DNA from: CAMDPA01 sp964574325
GTDB lineage: Bacteria; Pseudomonadota; Alphaproteobacteria; Rhizobiales; Hyphomicrobiaceae
Assembly: GCA_964574325.1 (NCBI GenBank)
Contig: CAZNMY010000019.1
Coordinates: 7,301-71,300 of the forward strand
Direction of reading: 5' to 3'
Length of the DNA stretch: 64,000 nt
Part shown: one piece after another, positions 17,202 through 26,444 of the stretch
Numbering within the stretch: position 1 is the first letter of the stretch
Layout: every line of letters begins with the position of its first letter
Translations under genes and position numbers: made by a program
Notes under the pieces: generated by a model
What the model was told of the DNA's origin: nothing
The model's input: the letters and a program-made list of their open reading frames with translations, nothing else
Database searches by the model: none

Positions 17202-18665
17202 TCACGAAGCTGCGAATTTCGGCGGTGGCACGAACGAACGGAACGCACGCTCGATCAATTGCGCGAGCCTGATGCAGCGCTTGTCGCCGAACTCCGGCCC
17301 GATGATCTGCGCGCCGATCGGCAACCCGTCGCCCGACTGGCCTATCGGAATGGCCGTCGCCGGCAGATAGGACAACGAAGGAAGCCCGATCCAGTAATAG
17401 CAGTCCGAAGCGGGCCGTCTGGCGCCGTCGACCGTCAGGAACTGCTCGATTTTCGGCAGACCGATCATGTTGGGAAACGCCGTCGTCGTCATGACAGGAC
17501 AGATCAGCGCGTCATATCGCCCGAAGAATTCGCCCCAGCGACGGCGCAAGGCCTGGCGTTCGTCGTTCGCCGCGAGCCACCTCCGGTGCGACTGAGCGAG
17601 CGCACGGTGCATGATCGCGTCGTAGCTTGCATCGTCGGCTGCAAAACTGCGCGCCTTGACGGCGAGTTTCCCGATTTCAGGTTCGCTGAAACGCGCCGAG
17701 GTCGCCCCCCGCAGAAGCATCAAGAACAACTCGTAGTGCTCCACGCTGCCGGCGGGTAGAGCCGCTGCTCTGTCCACCACCGCGCCTTCGCGCACAAGCG
17801 TATCGCCGAGCTCGGCCAGCGCATGCCTGATGCTGCCGTCCACCGGAAAATGCGGATCGCTGTCGACGATGCCGATACGGAATGCAGAAAGCCTGTCGCG
17901 CGCCTCGCCCGGCAGCGACAGTGACCAGCCACCAGCCCCGACCTCACCGTCGTCCGCCCCCATGGTCAGGTCCAGCGCCAACTCCAGGTCGAATGCAGAG
18001 CGCGCCAGCGGACCGCCCACCAGGATGTCGCTGGCCGCGGCATCTTCCGCCATGCCGTGCCCGCGCATCGGCACGATCCCGTACGACGGCTTGTGCCCCC
18101 AGACGCCACAATAAACCGCCGGCACGCGGATCGAGCCCGCGATGTCGCTGCCGAACTCCAATGCCGTCAGTCCCGCAGCCAGCGCCGCCGCAGCACCACC
18201 TGACGAGCCGCCCGGCGTCCGCCCCTCATCCCATGGATTGAGAGTGGCGCCGTAGACCGCATTGAAGCTCTGCCAGTCCGCGAGATCCTTCGGAATGTTC
18301 GTCTTGCCGATCACGATCGCACCCGCGGCGACGAGCCGGGAAACGGCCACGCTGTCGATCTTCGCGCGGTGCCCGGCTCGATCCGTATGCCCGAACGTCG
18401 TGGGCAGACCCGCAACGTCGAACGATTCCTTGATCGTTACGGGAACCCCGGCGAGCGGCCCGAGCATCCGGTTTGCACGCCGCGCTCTGTCCGCCGCATC
18501 GGCTTCGGCCAGCGCCGCCTCGTCGCGACGTGCGATCACTGCATTGAGCGATCGACCGACACCGTCCATTCGTCCGAGATAGGCTTCGACGATTTCCCGC
18601 GACGAATACCGGCCGGCCTTCAGATCGGCAGCGATCTCGATCGCCGGCTTGAATAGATCCCGCAT
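17202..18665 (-). CDS. Amidase signature family enzyme
   Basis: This 487-residue hydrolase has the Ser-cisSer-Lys triad of the amidase signature family: Lys in PVTIKESFD (near residue 78), the Gly/Ser-rich loop TPGGSSGGAAAAL (near 150), and the nucleophile Ser in FGSDIAGSIRVPA. It hydrolyses an amide, but the substrate is unknown. A GatA role is unlikely because gatB/gatC are absent and the C-terminal half differs. A GTG one codon upstream is possible, but GGGGAG is better spaced from the ATG at 18,665. The 3' end lies ten bases from the convergent secreted-protein gene. Confidence 0.9.
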   Translation of the reverse strand: MRDLFKPAIEIAADLKAGRYSSREIVEAYLGRMDGVGRSLNAVIARRDEAALAEADAADRARRANRMLGPLAGVPVTIKESFDVAGLPTTFGHTDRAGHRAKIDSVAVSRLVAAGAIVIGKTNIPKDLADWQSFNAVYGATLNPWDEGRTPGGSSGGAAAALAAGLTALEFGSDIAGSIRVPAVYCGVWGHKPSYGIVPMRGHGMAEDAAASDILVGGPLARSAFDLELALDLTMGADDGEVGAGGWSLSLPGEARDRLSAFRIGIVDSDPHFPVDGSIRHALAELGDTLVREGAVVDRAAALPAGSVEHYELFLMLLRGATSARFSEPEIGKLAVKARSFAADDASYDAIMHRALAQSHRRWLAANDERQALRRRWGEFFGRYDALICPVMTTTAFPNMIGLPKIEQFLTVDGARRPASDCYYWIGLPSLSYLPATAIPIGQSGDGLPIGAQIIGPEFGDKRCIRLAQLIERAFRSFVPPPKFAAS

Positions 18666-18798
18666 CACCAGCTCCCCGCGACGTCCTCTCGGGAAGTGTA
18701 GCGAAGGCTACTGCCAAGTCATAGCTTTCCTGCGCAACCACTCCCCGGGCCGGGTGGTGCAGACCGGGACAGTCGTATTCGTCCCGCGATCGGAACTC

Positions 18799-19782
18799 TC
18801 AGTAATCGTAGAACAGCCCCGAGACGCTCTCTTCGTTGGCGGTCCGCTTGATCGCCTCGCCCATCAGTTTGGCGATCGGCAGCACGCGGATGTTGCGCGC
18901 TTTGCTGACCGCTTCCGTCGGCTCTATCGAATCCGTGATCACCAGCGATTTCAGTCGCGAGCCTTCCACCCGCTCGACCGCCGATCCCGAGAGCACGCCG
19001 TGCGTGATATACGCCATCACTTCCTTGGCGCCGGCCTCCAGCAGCACATCGGCCGCGTTGCACAACGTGCCGCCGGAATCGACGATGTCATCGACCAGAA
19101 TGCACCGCTTGCCCGACACGTCGCCGATCACCGTCATCGACTCGATCTCGCCCGGCCGCCGCCGCTGCTTGTCGCAGATCGCGAGCGGCGCATTGATGCG
19201 CTTGGCGAGCGCGCGTGCGCGGACCACGCCGCCGACGTCGGGCGACACCACCATCACATCGCTGATCTCGTAGCGATCCTTGATGTCGCGCACCATGACG
19301 GGGGCTGCAAACAGGTTGTCGGTCGGAATGTCGAAGAAGCCCTGGATCTGCCCGGCATGCAGGTCGAGCGTCAGCACACGGTCTGCCCCCGCGCGCTCGA
19401 TGATATTGGCGACGAGCTTGGCCGTGATCGGCGTTCGCGGACCGGGCTTGCGATCCTGGCGCGCGTAGCCGAAGTAAGGCATCACGGCCGTGATGCGCCG
19501 GGCCGATGCACGCTTCAGCGCGTCGATCAGGATCAGCAATTCCATCAGGTTGTCGTTCGCCGGATGCGACGTCGGCTGAATCACGAAAACGTCCTCGCCA
19601 CGCACGTTGTCGTGTAGTTCGACGAAGATTTCGCGATCCGCGAAGCGCTTGCACACGCCGCGGGTGAGATCGACCTTCAGCTCTCGTCCGATCGCTTCGG
19701 CCAGCTGTCTATTGGCATTTCCCGACACGAGCTTGATGCGCAATTTCTCGGCTCCATTTGCCTTCTTGCGTGGAACGCTCAT
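18799..19782 (-). CDS. prs: Ribose-phosphate pyrophosphokinase (PRPP synthase)
   Basis: Prs makes phosphoribosyl pyrophosphate from ribose 5-phosphate and ATP for nucleotide, His and Trp synthesis. The 327-residue sequence matches class I enzymes: RFADREIFVELHDNVRG and VFVIQPTSHPANDNLMELLILIDALKRASARRITAVMPYFGYARQDRK (ATP and catalytic loop). The divalent-cation and PRPP-binding segments follow: TLDLHAGQIQGFFDIPTDNL and the PRPP loop KRCILVDDIVDSGGTL. GGAGGGG just upstream of the ATG gives a strong ribosome site. The N-terminal dozen residues (MSVPRKKANGAE) are an extra basic extension seen in some relatives. Confidence 0.97.
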   Translation of the reverse strand: MSVPRKKANGAEKLRIKLVSGNANRQLAEAIGRELKVDLTRGVCKRFADREIFVELHDNVRGEDVFVIQPTSHPANDNLMELLILIDALKRASARRITAVMPYFGYARQDRKPGPRTPITAKLVANIIERAGADRVLTLDLHAGQIQGFFDIPTDNLFAAPVMVRDIKDRYEISDVMVVSPDVGGVVRARALAKRINAPLAICDKQRRRPGEIESMTVIGDVSGKRCILVDDIVDSGGTLCNAADVLLEAGAKEVMAYITHGVLSGSAVERVEGSRLKSLVITDSIEPTEAVSKARNIRVLPIAKLMGEAIKRTANEESVSGLFYDY

Positions 19783-19822
19783 TGCGCCGCCCCTCCGAAT
19801 GATAGCGCGAGGCTCTTAGCAA

Positions 19823-19854
19823 CGAGGCCCCGCACTGTAAATGGCGGGGCCTCG
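19823..19854. terminator. Strong hairpin upstream of prs
   Basis: A perfect 11-bp GC-rich inverted repeat (19,823-19,833 with 19,844-19,854, ten-base loop) lies between the end of the lipoprotein gene and the prs start, both on the minus strand. It probably terminates the lipoprotein transcript. No U-tract follows, so it may instead be an mRNA-stabilising or leader hairpin of prs. Confidence 0.6.
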
Positions 19855-19911
19855 CAATTCTCTGAGTTGTTTCCGCAGCCTTTGCTCATCGCACGACCGC
19901 CTCGACGGATT

Positions 19912-21057
19912 TCAGCCTCGGGCCCGCGCGACCTTTCCGCTGCCTGCACGATGATCGTCGATGAGTTGCTTGATACGGCTTGCGGCTCCCTGAGCGGCAT
20001 CGCTGGCGATATTCCCCCACGTTCCGTCGAGGGCCCCCGCCTGGATCTCGTTGTTCTGGCTGACGGTGGCGAGAAGACCACCGGCCGGATCGGAAACCCG
20101 CCAATCGATCTTGATCGACTGTTTCCCGTCCTTGACCGGCCCCGCCGAAACCTTGCCGGCCACCGTGTATCCCTTCTGACCGGGGCTACCGCTGCTTACG
20201 CCCGCCTGTTGAAGCTCCTGACGCATGGCATTGGCCAAGGCCGCATTGCCATCTCCCGGAGCACCCGTCACCGCCGGGATGAGAGCGATGAGCGAACCGG
20301 GTGCTGCACCGGAATTGATGCTCCCGGTCGTCGGCCCTGCCGCGGCGGGAACAGCCGAGACCTGCTGCGGCGCGATCGAGCCCGCTCCCGCGCCAACCGG
20401 CGGCGCTTTCGCCATGGCAGCACCGCTTCCACCCGGCATCGCTGCCAGCATGGCCGCCAGTGACGACGCCGTCTTGTCGGTGATCCGTTGCGACACCTCC
20501 GGCGTGACGGCCGACCAGGGGTCGCTTCCCCCACCGCCCTGCGCCGTCTCTTCGCCTTGAATGCGATTGACGCGCTTGCCGGATGTATCCGTGAGATCGA
20601 AGATATAGGCGACCTTGGTCCCGGCCTTCTCGCGCGTGGCCACCATGTAGCCCCGCAACGTGTAGTTGGCCTGATCGGAGCCTTGAGCAATCCCGACGCG
20701 TTGGCGTTCGAGCGAGCTGCTGAGCTGGCTGCCGACTTGTTTACTCACCGCCTCCGGAGCGCCCATCACGGGCGCCAGACTGACCCGGCTCTGGCTCACC
20801 GGCGCAGGAGCGGCAGCGACGGCTGGTTGTCCGGCGTTGATCGCCTGCACATCCGAAGCCGACGTCGTATCGAGAAGACCCGTCGAGCCGCAACCCGCCA
20901 GGGCCGCAGCAATCAGCACCGCCCCCATCCGTGCAGCCGAACGTCGAGCCGGCCGCGGACAGAAAAGCCTCTCGCCTCCGTCACGTCCCACGGTTTTGCT
21001 CACGACAGTGATCGCAACAGCAATGTGCCGAGCCGCGACAGCGCATGTGGTCGTCAT
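19912..21057 (-). CDS. Putative lipoprotein of unknown function
   Basis: The 381-residue product carries a lipobox LIAAALAGC near residue 55, after an unusually long Arg-rich n-region. An internal ATG at 20,928 would start right before the hydrophobic core, but it lacks positive charge there. GGGGGA precedes the ATG at 21,057, which is kept. Two similar-looking folded parts, about residues 95-180 (YTLRGYMVATREKAGTKVAYIFDLTD) and 285-360 (YTVAGKVSAGPVKDGKQSIKIDWRVSDPAGG), flank a Pro/Ala/Gly-rich linker. This hints at a repeated beta domain separated by a flexible spacer. Function unknown; envelope location inferred from the lipobox. Confidence 0.75.
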   Translation of the reverse strand: MTTTCAVAARHIAVAITVVSKTVGRDGGERLFCPRPARRSAARMGAVLIAAALAGCGSTGLLDTTSASDVQAINAGQPAVAAAPAPVSQSRVSLAPVMGAPEAVSKQVGSQLSSSLERQRVGIAQGSDQANYTLRGYMVATREKAGTKVAYIFDLTDTSGKRVNRIQGEETAQGGGGSDPWSAVTPEVSQRITDKTASSLAAMLAAMPGGSGAAMAKAPPVGAGAGSIAPQQVSAVPAAAGPTTGSINSGAAPGSLIALIPAVTGAPGDGNAALANAMRQELQQAGVSSGSPGQKGYTVAGKVSAGPVKDGKQSIKIDWRVSDPAGGLLATVSQNNEIQAGALDGTWGNIASDAAQGAASRIKQLIDDHRAGSGKVARARG

Positions 21058-21267
21058 CTAGACGTCCCCCAATCTGATACCCGCTGTACTCCGGTGGCCG
21101 TCGTACGAACCTTGCGGCCAAATCCTTCTATCCGGTACTCATCCACGCCGATTTGTAGTCCCGGCTCTCGGAATCGTAAAGCTCGCCAACACCCGGCCAA
21201 GCCCCCCGACGATCCGAGAGTGTGGATATATTGCAGTTTTCTGTGGTTCCATCCACCAGGACAAGCA

Positions 21268-22044
21268 CTAGGTAAGAACAATGGCGGAGATTTGGCGGCC
21301 ATAGTCGGGCTGCTTCAGCCGCGTTGTCCGCCTGTAGCTGAAGAACAGCGATTCGTTGGTGAACGTGCAGGCCGATTGCCGCTCGACGGTCTCGAGCCCC
21401 GCCCGCTCCAGCCGGAACGCGACGAAGCCCGGCAGGTCGAAATGCGGGCGCCCCTCCGGCTCGTACCTGACGAAGAAGCCGGAGAGCGACGGATCGGCCG
21501 CCAGGAACTGCGCCTCGAATTCCGGGCCGACCTCATACGATGCCTGATTGATGCACGGCCCCACCGCGGCCCGAATCTGCGACCGCCGCGCCCCCAGCTT
21601 CTCCATCTCCGTGATCGTCGCTTCCAGCACGCCCCCGAACGCTCCCCGCCATCCCGCATGCGCCGCGGCCACTACGCCCGCCGCCCCGTCGGCGAACAGC
21701 ACCGGCGTGCAGTCGGCTGCCAACGCCCCCACCACGACCCCCTTCGTCCGAGTGACCAGCGCATCGGCCTTCGGCAGATCCTCACGCGGCAACGGCCGGT
21801 CGACCACCAGTGCCGTCGCGCTGTGCACCTGATAGAGCGTGACGACCTGCTCCGCCTCCCGCTCCCCCAGCGCCACCGCCACCCGACGACGGTTCTCGGT
21901 GACCGCCGCGCGTGCATCGTCCGAGCCGTGCCCGCAGTTGAGCGACCCGTAGATCCCCTCCGACACGCCCCCCTTCCGCGTGAAGAAGCCGTGCCGGACG
22001 CCCGGCAGGTCGGCGAGACAGCGGGCGGTGATGGGCTCGGTCAA
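21268..22044 (-). CDS. pgeF: Multicopper-polyphenol-oxidase/PgeF (YfiH) family protein
   Basis: This 258-residue protein belongs to the DUF152/YfiH laccase-domain family; E. coli PgeF removes misincorporated residues from peptidoglycan precursors, and others show purine nucleoside phosphorylase-like activity. Conserved metal-site motifs are HGFFTRKGGVSEG, YQVHSATALVV, DALVTRTKGVVVGALAADCTPVLFAD, AAAHAGWRGAFGGV and VGPCI. The frame runs upstream into a divergent gene. The TTG at 22,044 is chosen because GGAG lies seven bases upstream and the length becomes typical. Upstream residues look non-native. Confidence 0.9.
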   Translation of the reverse strand: MTEPITARCLADLPGVRHGFFTRKGGVSEGIYGSLNCGHGSDDARAAVTENRRRVAVALGEREAEQVVTLYQVHSATALVVDRPLPREDLPKADALVTRTKGVVVGALAADCTPVLFADGAAGVVAAAHAGWRGAFGGVLEATITEMEKLGARRSQIRAAVGPCINQASYEVGPEFEAQFLAADPSLSGFFVRYEPEGRPHFDLPGFVAFRLERAGLETVERQSACTFTNESLFFSYRRTTRLKQPDYGRQISAIVLT

Positions 22045-22197
22045 GGTTATCTCCGCGGATAGTCTTAGAAAGTTTCTCCGATGTAGCGGCAGACCGAGCC
22101 TTTTGCCAACCCGAGACGGCGCGTTGGCGCGCGGCCCAAAATCTGGTTTGCTCCGGGCATCAGAATGCACGCGCCGAAGATTGGACGGAGAGCCCGC

Positions 22198-23328
22198 ATG
22201 GCGAAGCCGACGAAACCTGCCCCCGCACCGAAGACCACTGCCTCAGCCGGCACGGCAATCAGTGCGAAGGTCTTCGCGTTCGCGCCGGAGAAGCCCGGCA
22301 CACTCACCGACGCCGAGAAAAAGCTCCAGGCCGCCGGCTGCGAGATCGTCCAGGGCTCCGCCGGCTGGCATACGCCGCAGGGCAACTCCGAGCACGAGAT
22401 CGTCGCCATGGCCCGCGGCGCCGACGCGATGATGGGAACCTCGATCCGCTCGACGCCGATCACCCGCCGCATCATGGAAGCCGCCCCCGACCTGCGCATC
22501 GTCGCGAAGTATACGATCGGCTACGACGACGTGGATGTCGACGCGGCCACCGAACTCGGCATCATCGTCACCCACAGCCCGACCGAGGCCAACTGGGGCG
22601 GCGTCGCCGAAGGCTCGATGGCCATGATGCTCGCTCTCCTGAAGAAAGTCCGCGAGCGCGACGAGGCGATGAAGGCGGGCAAGTGGCGCACCGAAGACCT
22701 GCAGGGCACCTATGTCGGCGCCCGCATGCAGGACGGCTACGAAGGCATCACCATCGGCATCGTCGGCCTGGGCCGCATCGGCCGCCGCCTGACCGAACTC
22801 TTGAAGCCCTGGCGCGTGCGCATCCTCGCCTGCGATCCCTACTGCGAGATCGCGCGCTTCACGCTCTCGGGTGTCGTGCGCTCCAACCTCGAGACGCTCT
22901 TGCGCGATTCCGACGTCGTCAGCCTGCACTGCACGCTGAACGAATCGTCCCGCCGCCTCATCAACGCGAAGACGCTGGCGATGATGAAACCCTCGGCGAT
23001 CCTGCTCAATGCGGCGCGTGGCGGCGTCGTCGACGAAGCAGCCCTGATCGATGCGCTCGAGAAAGGCATCATCGCCGGCGCAGCTCTCGACGTGTTCGAG
23101 GACGAGCCGCTGCCTGCCGCCTCGCCGTTACGCAAGCTCGGTCACAAGGTGCTGCTGTCGGCCCACATGGTCAGCGGCAATCGCGCGAGCGGCATCAAGC
23201 CCGGCGCCGTCTGGGCCGCTCAGAATGTCGCCGCCGCCTTGCGTGGCGAGCTGCCCGAGAACATCGTCAACTCCGATGTCCTCCCCCGCTGGAAACAACG
23301 CTTCATCTCCAAACCGATCATCGAGTGA
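22198..23328 (+). CDS. D-isomer-specific 2-hydroxyacid dehydrogenase (phosphoglycerate dehydrogenase-like)
   Basis: The 376-residue enzyme is an NAD-dependent D-2-hydroxyacid dehydrogenase. The catalytic core is complete: Rossmann motif GIVGLGRIGRRL, Arg in NAARGGVVDEAAL, Glu in DVFEDEPLP, and His in LLSAHMVSG. The N-terminal substrate-binding half contains GTSIRSTPITRRIMEAAPDLRIVAKYTIGYDDVDV. There is no ACT domain, so it is not a classical SerA; the keto-acid substrate is unknown. The ATG at 22,198 follows GGAGAG; a start eleven codons earlier is possible. It is divergent from pgeF. Confidence 0.9.
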   Translation: MAKPTKPAPAPKTTASAGTAISAKVFAFAPEKPGTLTDAEKKLQAAGCEIVQGSAGWHTPQGNSEHEIVAMARGADAMMGTSIRSTPITRRIMEAAPDLRIVAKYTIGYDDVDVDAATELGIIVTHSPTEANWGGVAEGSMAMMLALLKKVRERDEAMKAGKWRTEDLQGTYVGARMQDGYEGITIGIVGLGRIGRRLTELLKPWRVRILACDPYCEIARFTLSGVVRSNLETLLRDSDVVSLHCTLNESSRRLINAKTLAMMKPSAILLNAARGGVVDEAALIDALEKGIIAGAALDVFEDEPLPAASPLRKLGHKVLLSAHMVSGNRASGIKPGAVWAAQNVAAALRGELPENIVNSDVLPRWKQRFISKPIIE

Positions 23329-23379
23329 TCTTCACGACGACGTTGGACGTCGGCGCGGAACTTGTCGCAGAATGCTACG

Positions 23380-23934
23380 CTACACCCCAGCCATCTTCCA
23401 TGCCGGCGGCTCCATCGCGTCGATCAGCACGAACGCGATCCGGCAGGGCTTGCCGGAATTGTTGACCCACGCGTGATTGGTGCCGAGCTGGATCAGCACG
23501 TCGCCGGCCTTCAGGTGCACCTCGCTGTCGTCGAGCAGCATGTCGATCTCGCCTTCCAGCACCAGCGCATAGTCGATGCTCCGGGTTCGGTGCATGTAGG
23601 CATGTCGCGCCGGTGCGCTGTCGTGGCCCTGATCGAGACCCATCTCCTTTTTCATCGCCGCATTGTCGATCGCAGGACCATCCTTGGGCTCCGGCGGAAA
23701 ATCGACGATCCGCAAGATCGATCCACTGGCGGGCGGCGCGACACCCGTCCCGCGCAGCGTCGGATCGGCCGACGTGGAGATGTCGGCTGGCGTCTCGTCG
23801 GTCACCCACACCAGCGTCGACGTGAGCCCCGTGACGGACCGGACCTTGGTGTTGGGCGCCGGCCCATCAGCCACGATCACCGCCTTGCCACTTGCATCGT
23901 GCCCACAGATCACCCGTCTCGTCTGCCGCGCCAT
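23380..23934 (-). CDS. Cupin-domain protein
   Basis: The 184-residue product carries one cupin barrel in its C-terminal half: MHRTRSIDYALVLEGEIDMLLDDSEVHLKAGDVLIQLGTNHAWVNNSGKPC, with His residues placed for metal binding. The N-terminal half (RRVICGHDASGKAVIVADG) resembles the family of cupins seen near aromatic catabolic genes. The ATG at 23,934 has GGGAGAG upstream, while an earlier ATG has none. It is divergent from the LLM oxidoreductase gene 126 bp away, suggesting shared control. Its reaction is unknown. Confidence 0.82.
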   Translation of the reverse strand: MARQTRRVICGHDASGKAVIVADGPAPNTKVRSVTGLTSTLVWVTDETPADISTSADPTLRGTGVAPPASGSILRIVDFPPEPKDGPAIDNAAMKKEMGLDQGHDSAPARHAYMHRTRSIDYALVLEGEIDMLLDDSEVHLKAGDVLIQLGTNHAWVNNSGKPCRIAFVLIDAMEPPAWKMAGV

Positions 23935-24060
23935 CTCGCTCTCCCTGCTCTCGTTCCACCAGACTGATAGTGAGCCCGAGCGAAGCGTCAATGCGTCATC
24001 GCCGAGCCGAGCGGACATGGGCTATCATTCCGCCGCGCGAACAGCGCGGCGGGAGGAACC

Positions 24061-25086
24061 ATGAAGTTCGGCATCTTCGATCATCTCGACCGCGCTGGCC
24101 GCCCCCTCGCCGAGCAATACGAGAACCGCCTGCGATTGATCGAGCACTACGAGGCCTCGGGCTTCCACGCCTATCATCTCGCCGAGCACCACTCGACACC
24201 GCTCGGCATGGCGCCGTCACCGGCCGTGTTCCTCTCCGCCGTCGCCCAGCGCACGAGGACGTTGCGTTTCGGCCCCCTCGTCTACCCGCTGCCGCTCTAT
24301 CATCCCCTGCGCGTGGCCGAAGAAATCTGCATGCTCGACCACTTGAGCAGAGGCCGCCTCGACATCGGCTTCGGCCGCGGCGCGTCGCAGTTCGAGATCG
24401 AATATTTCGGCATCGATCCGAACGAGGCCCCGGCCCGCTACGAGGAGGCGCGCCGGATCGTGCTGATGGCCTTGTCTTCCCCCAGCGTCACCTTCGAAGG
24501 CCGCTTCCATACGTTTCGCAACACGCCCATCGAGATGCACCCGCTGCAGCAGCCCCATCCCCGGATGTTCTACGGCGCAGGCACGCCAGAGACCGGAGCG
24601 AAAGCCGCCCGTGAAGGCATCAACCTCGTCTGCAACGCGCCCGCGCCGCTGGTGAAGCCGATCTTCGATCGCTTCCGCGAGGAATGGTCGGCCCTCGGCA
24701 AGAACGCCGCCGACATGCCGCTGCTCGGCCTCAATCGCCATTGCGTGATCGCCGACACCGACGAAGCCGCCCGCGGCATCGCCGAGCGCGCCTACAGGAT
24801 CTGGCACGCGAGCTTTTATCACCTCTGGCAGCTCCGCAATGCGCGCCCCAACAATGCCGCCTACCCTGATACCTTTGCAGGCCTCGAGCGGATGGGCTAC
24901 GGCATCGCCGGCTCGCCGCGGACGGTGCGCGACTTCTATGTTCGCGAGATCGGCGGTGTCGGCGCCACCTACGCGCTCGGCCGCTTCGCTTTCGGTGACA
25001 TCACGCTTTCCGAAGCGCGCCGGTCGGTGGACCTGTTCCACGATCACGTGATGCCGGCGTTGCAGGATCTCGCTGCGAAATCGTAA
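24061..25086 (+). CDS. LLM class flavin-dependent oxidoreductase
   Basis: This 341-residue protein is a luciferase-like (LLM) TIM-barrel monooxygenase or reductase that uses FMNH2 or F420. Typical features are FGIFDHLDRAG at the N-terminus, YHLAEHHSTPLGMAPSPAVFLSAVAQRTRTLRFGPLVYPLPLYHPLRVAEEI, and SRGRLDIGFGRGASQFEIEYFGID. GGGAGGAACC gives a strong ribosome site. It is followed 41 bp later by an FAD monooxygenase on the same strand, so the pair probably form a catabolic transcription unit. The reductase partner is not adjacent; one at 41,213 is far away. Confidence 0.92.
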   Translation: MKFGIFDHLDRAGRPLAEQYENRLRLIEHYEASGFHAYHLAEHHSTPLGMAPSPAVFLSAVAQRTRTLRFGPLVYPLPLYHPLRVAEEICMLDHLSRGRLDIGFGRGASQFEIEYFGIDPNEAPARYEEARRIVLMALSSPSVTFEGRFHTFRNTPIEMHPLQQPHPRMFYGAGTPETGAKAAREGINLVCNAPAPLVKPIFDRFREEWSALGKNAADMPLLGLNRHCVIADTDEAARGIAERAYRIWHASFYHLWQLRNARPNNAAYPDTFAGLERMGYGIAGSPRTVRDFYVREIGGVGATYALGRFAFGDITLSEARRSVDLFHDHVMPALQDLAAKS

Positions 25087-25127
25087 AGCGTGCTGCACAG
25101 CGCGATCAATCCCGAAGGACCTGCCCC

Positions 25128-26324
25128 ATGACCGCCAAACCCCGCATCCTCATCGCCGGCGCCGGCATCGGCGGCCTCACGGCAGCGCTCGCCCTGGGCC
25201 AGCGCGGCTTCGAGGTCGAGATCTTCGAGCAGGCGCCCGAACTGATGGAATTCGGCGCCGGCATCCAGGTCTCAGCCAACGCCACCCGGATTCTGATTGC
25301 GCTCGGCCTGAAGGACGCGATGGAGCGCGTCGTCTGCGAGGCCGCCTTCAAGGAAGTGCGGATCTGGAACACCGGCCAGACCTGGAAGCTGTTCGACCTC
25401 GGCAAGGATTCGATCGAACGCTTCGGCGCGCCCTACTGGTTCGTTCACCGCGGCGACATCCACCGTGTGCTCCTCGACGCCGCCCGCGCGAGCGGCAATG
25501 TCCGTGTCCACACGGCTAAGCGCTGCACCGATTTCACCGACGACGGCACCACCGTCACCCTCCACACCGCCGACGGCGGAAAGGCGACCGGCAACGCCCT
25601 GATCGGAGCCGACGGCGTCCACTCGATGGTGCGCCAGAAACTTTGGGAAGCCGGCAAGCCGCACTTCCTCGGCATCATCTGCTGGCGCGGCCTCGTCAGG
25701 GAAGCGGACCTCCCCGATGAAATGCGCCGCCCCGTCGGCACCAACTGGGTCGGCCCCGGCGGCCACGTCATCACCTATCCGCTGCGCCGCGGCGAGCTGA
25801 TGAACTGGGTCGGCTTCGGCGAGCGCGAGGACTGGAAGGTCGAGAGCTGGACCGAGAAGGGCAGCCACGAGGAATGCGCGAAGGACTTCCCCGACTGGCA
25901 CCCGCTCGTGCACGACCTCATCTCCAAGCTCGACCAGCCCTACAAATGGGCGATGGTCGGCCGCGCGCCGCTCCCCGCCTGGACCAGAGGCCGCGTCTCG
26001 ATGCTCGGCGACGCCTGCCACTCGACGCTGCCGTTCCTCGCCCAAGGCGCCAACATGGCGATGGAGGACGGGCTCGTGCTCGCGCGCTGCTTCGAAGCCC
26101 ACGCCGACCCGGCTGTCGCGCTCGCCCGCTTCGAGGCCCTCCGCCTCGACCGCACGACGAAGATCGTCAACGGCTCGGCCGAGACCGGCCGCCGCTTTCA
26201 CAACCCAACGCTCGCCGACCCGGCCGAAGCGATCGCCTACGTCGACCGCGAATGGCAACCCGACAAGGTCCGCCTTCGCTATGACTGGCTGTTCGAATAC
26301 GATGCGACGACGGTGCCGGTGTAA
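25128..26324 (+). CDS. FAD-dependent aromatic monooxygenase (salicylate/hydroxybenzoate hydroxylase type)
   Basis: The 398-residue protein is a class A flavoprotein monooxygenase that hydroxylates aromatic acids using NAD(P)H and oxygen. Motifs are the N-terminal Rossmann GAGIGGLTAALALGQRGF, ADGVHSMVR for the DG motif, and the FAD ribityl site GDACHSTLPFLAQGANMAMEDG. The closest-looking groups are salicylate 1-hydroxylase and 3-hydroxybenzoate 6-hydroxylase; the exact substrate is not resolved. AAGGA sits nine bases before the ATG. The stop codon TAA lies inside the first unit of a 14-bp tandem repeat. Confidence 0.92.
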   Translation: MTAKPRILIAGAGIGGLTAALALGQRGFEVEIFEQAPELMEFGAGIQVSANATRILIALGLKDAMERVVCEAAFKEVRIWNTGQTWKLFDLGKDSIERFGAPYWFVHRGDIHRVLLDAARASGNVRVHTAKRCTDFTDDGTTVTLHTADGGKATGNALIGADGVHSMVRQKLWEAGKPHFLGIICWRGLVREADLPDEMRRPVGTNWVGPGGHVITYPLRRGELMNWVGFGEREDWKVESWTEKGSHEECAKDFPDWHPLVHDLISKLDQPYKWAMVGRAPLPAWTRGRVSMLGDACHSTLPFLAQGANMAMEDGLVLARCFEAHADPAVALARFEALRLDRTTKIVNGSAETGRRFHNPTLADPAEAIAYVDREWQPDKVRLRYDWLFEYDATTVPV

Positions 26325-26396
26325 AAGTGCCAGTGAAAAAGTGTTGTTGTAAAAGTGCTGTTGTAAAAGTGTCGGTGTGAAAGTGCCGCTGTGAAC
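26313..26396. repeat. 14-bp tandem repeat, six copies
   Basis: Six contiguous 14-base units start at 26,313, 26,327, 26,341, 26,355, 26,369 and 26,383, each beginning GTG and mostly ending in AAA (consensus GTGYYGKTGTAAAA). The first unit contains the last codons and the stop codon of the monooxygenase gene. Copies differ at a few positions, so the array is not brand new. Confidence 0.9.
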
Positions 26397-26444
26397 CGGG
26401 CAGAGCGCAAACAAGGAGCGCGTTCGATCCCGCCAACGCCCACT

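Noticed and set aside
26313..26396. CRISPR array
   Set aside because: The 14-base units are directly joined without spacers, so this is a plain tandem repeat.
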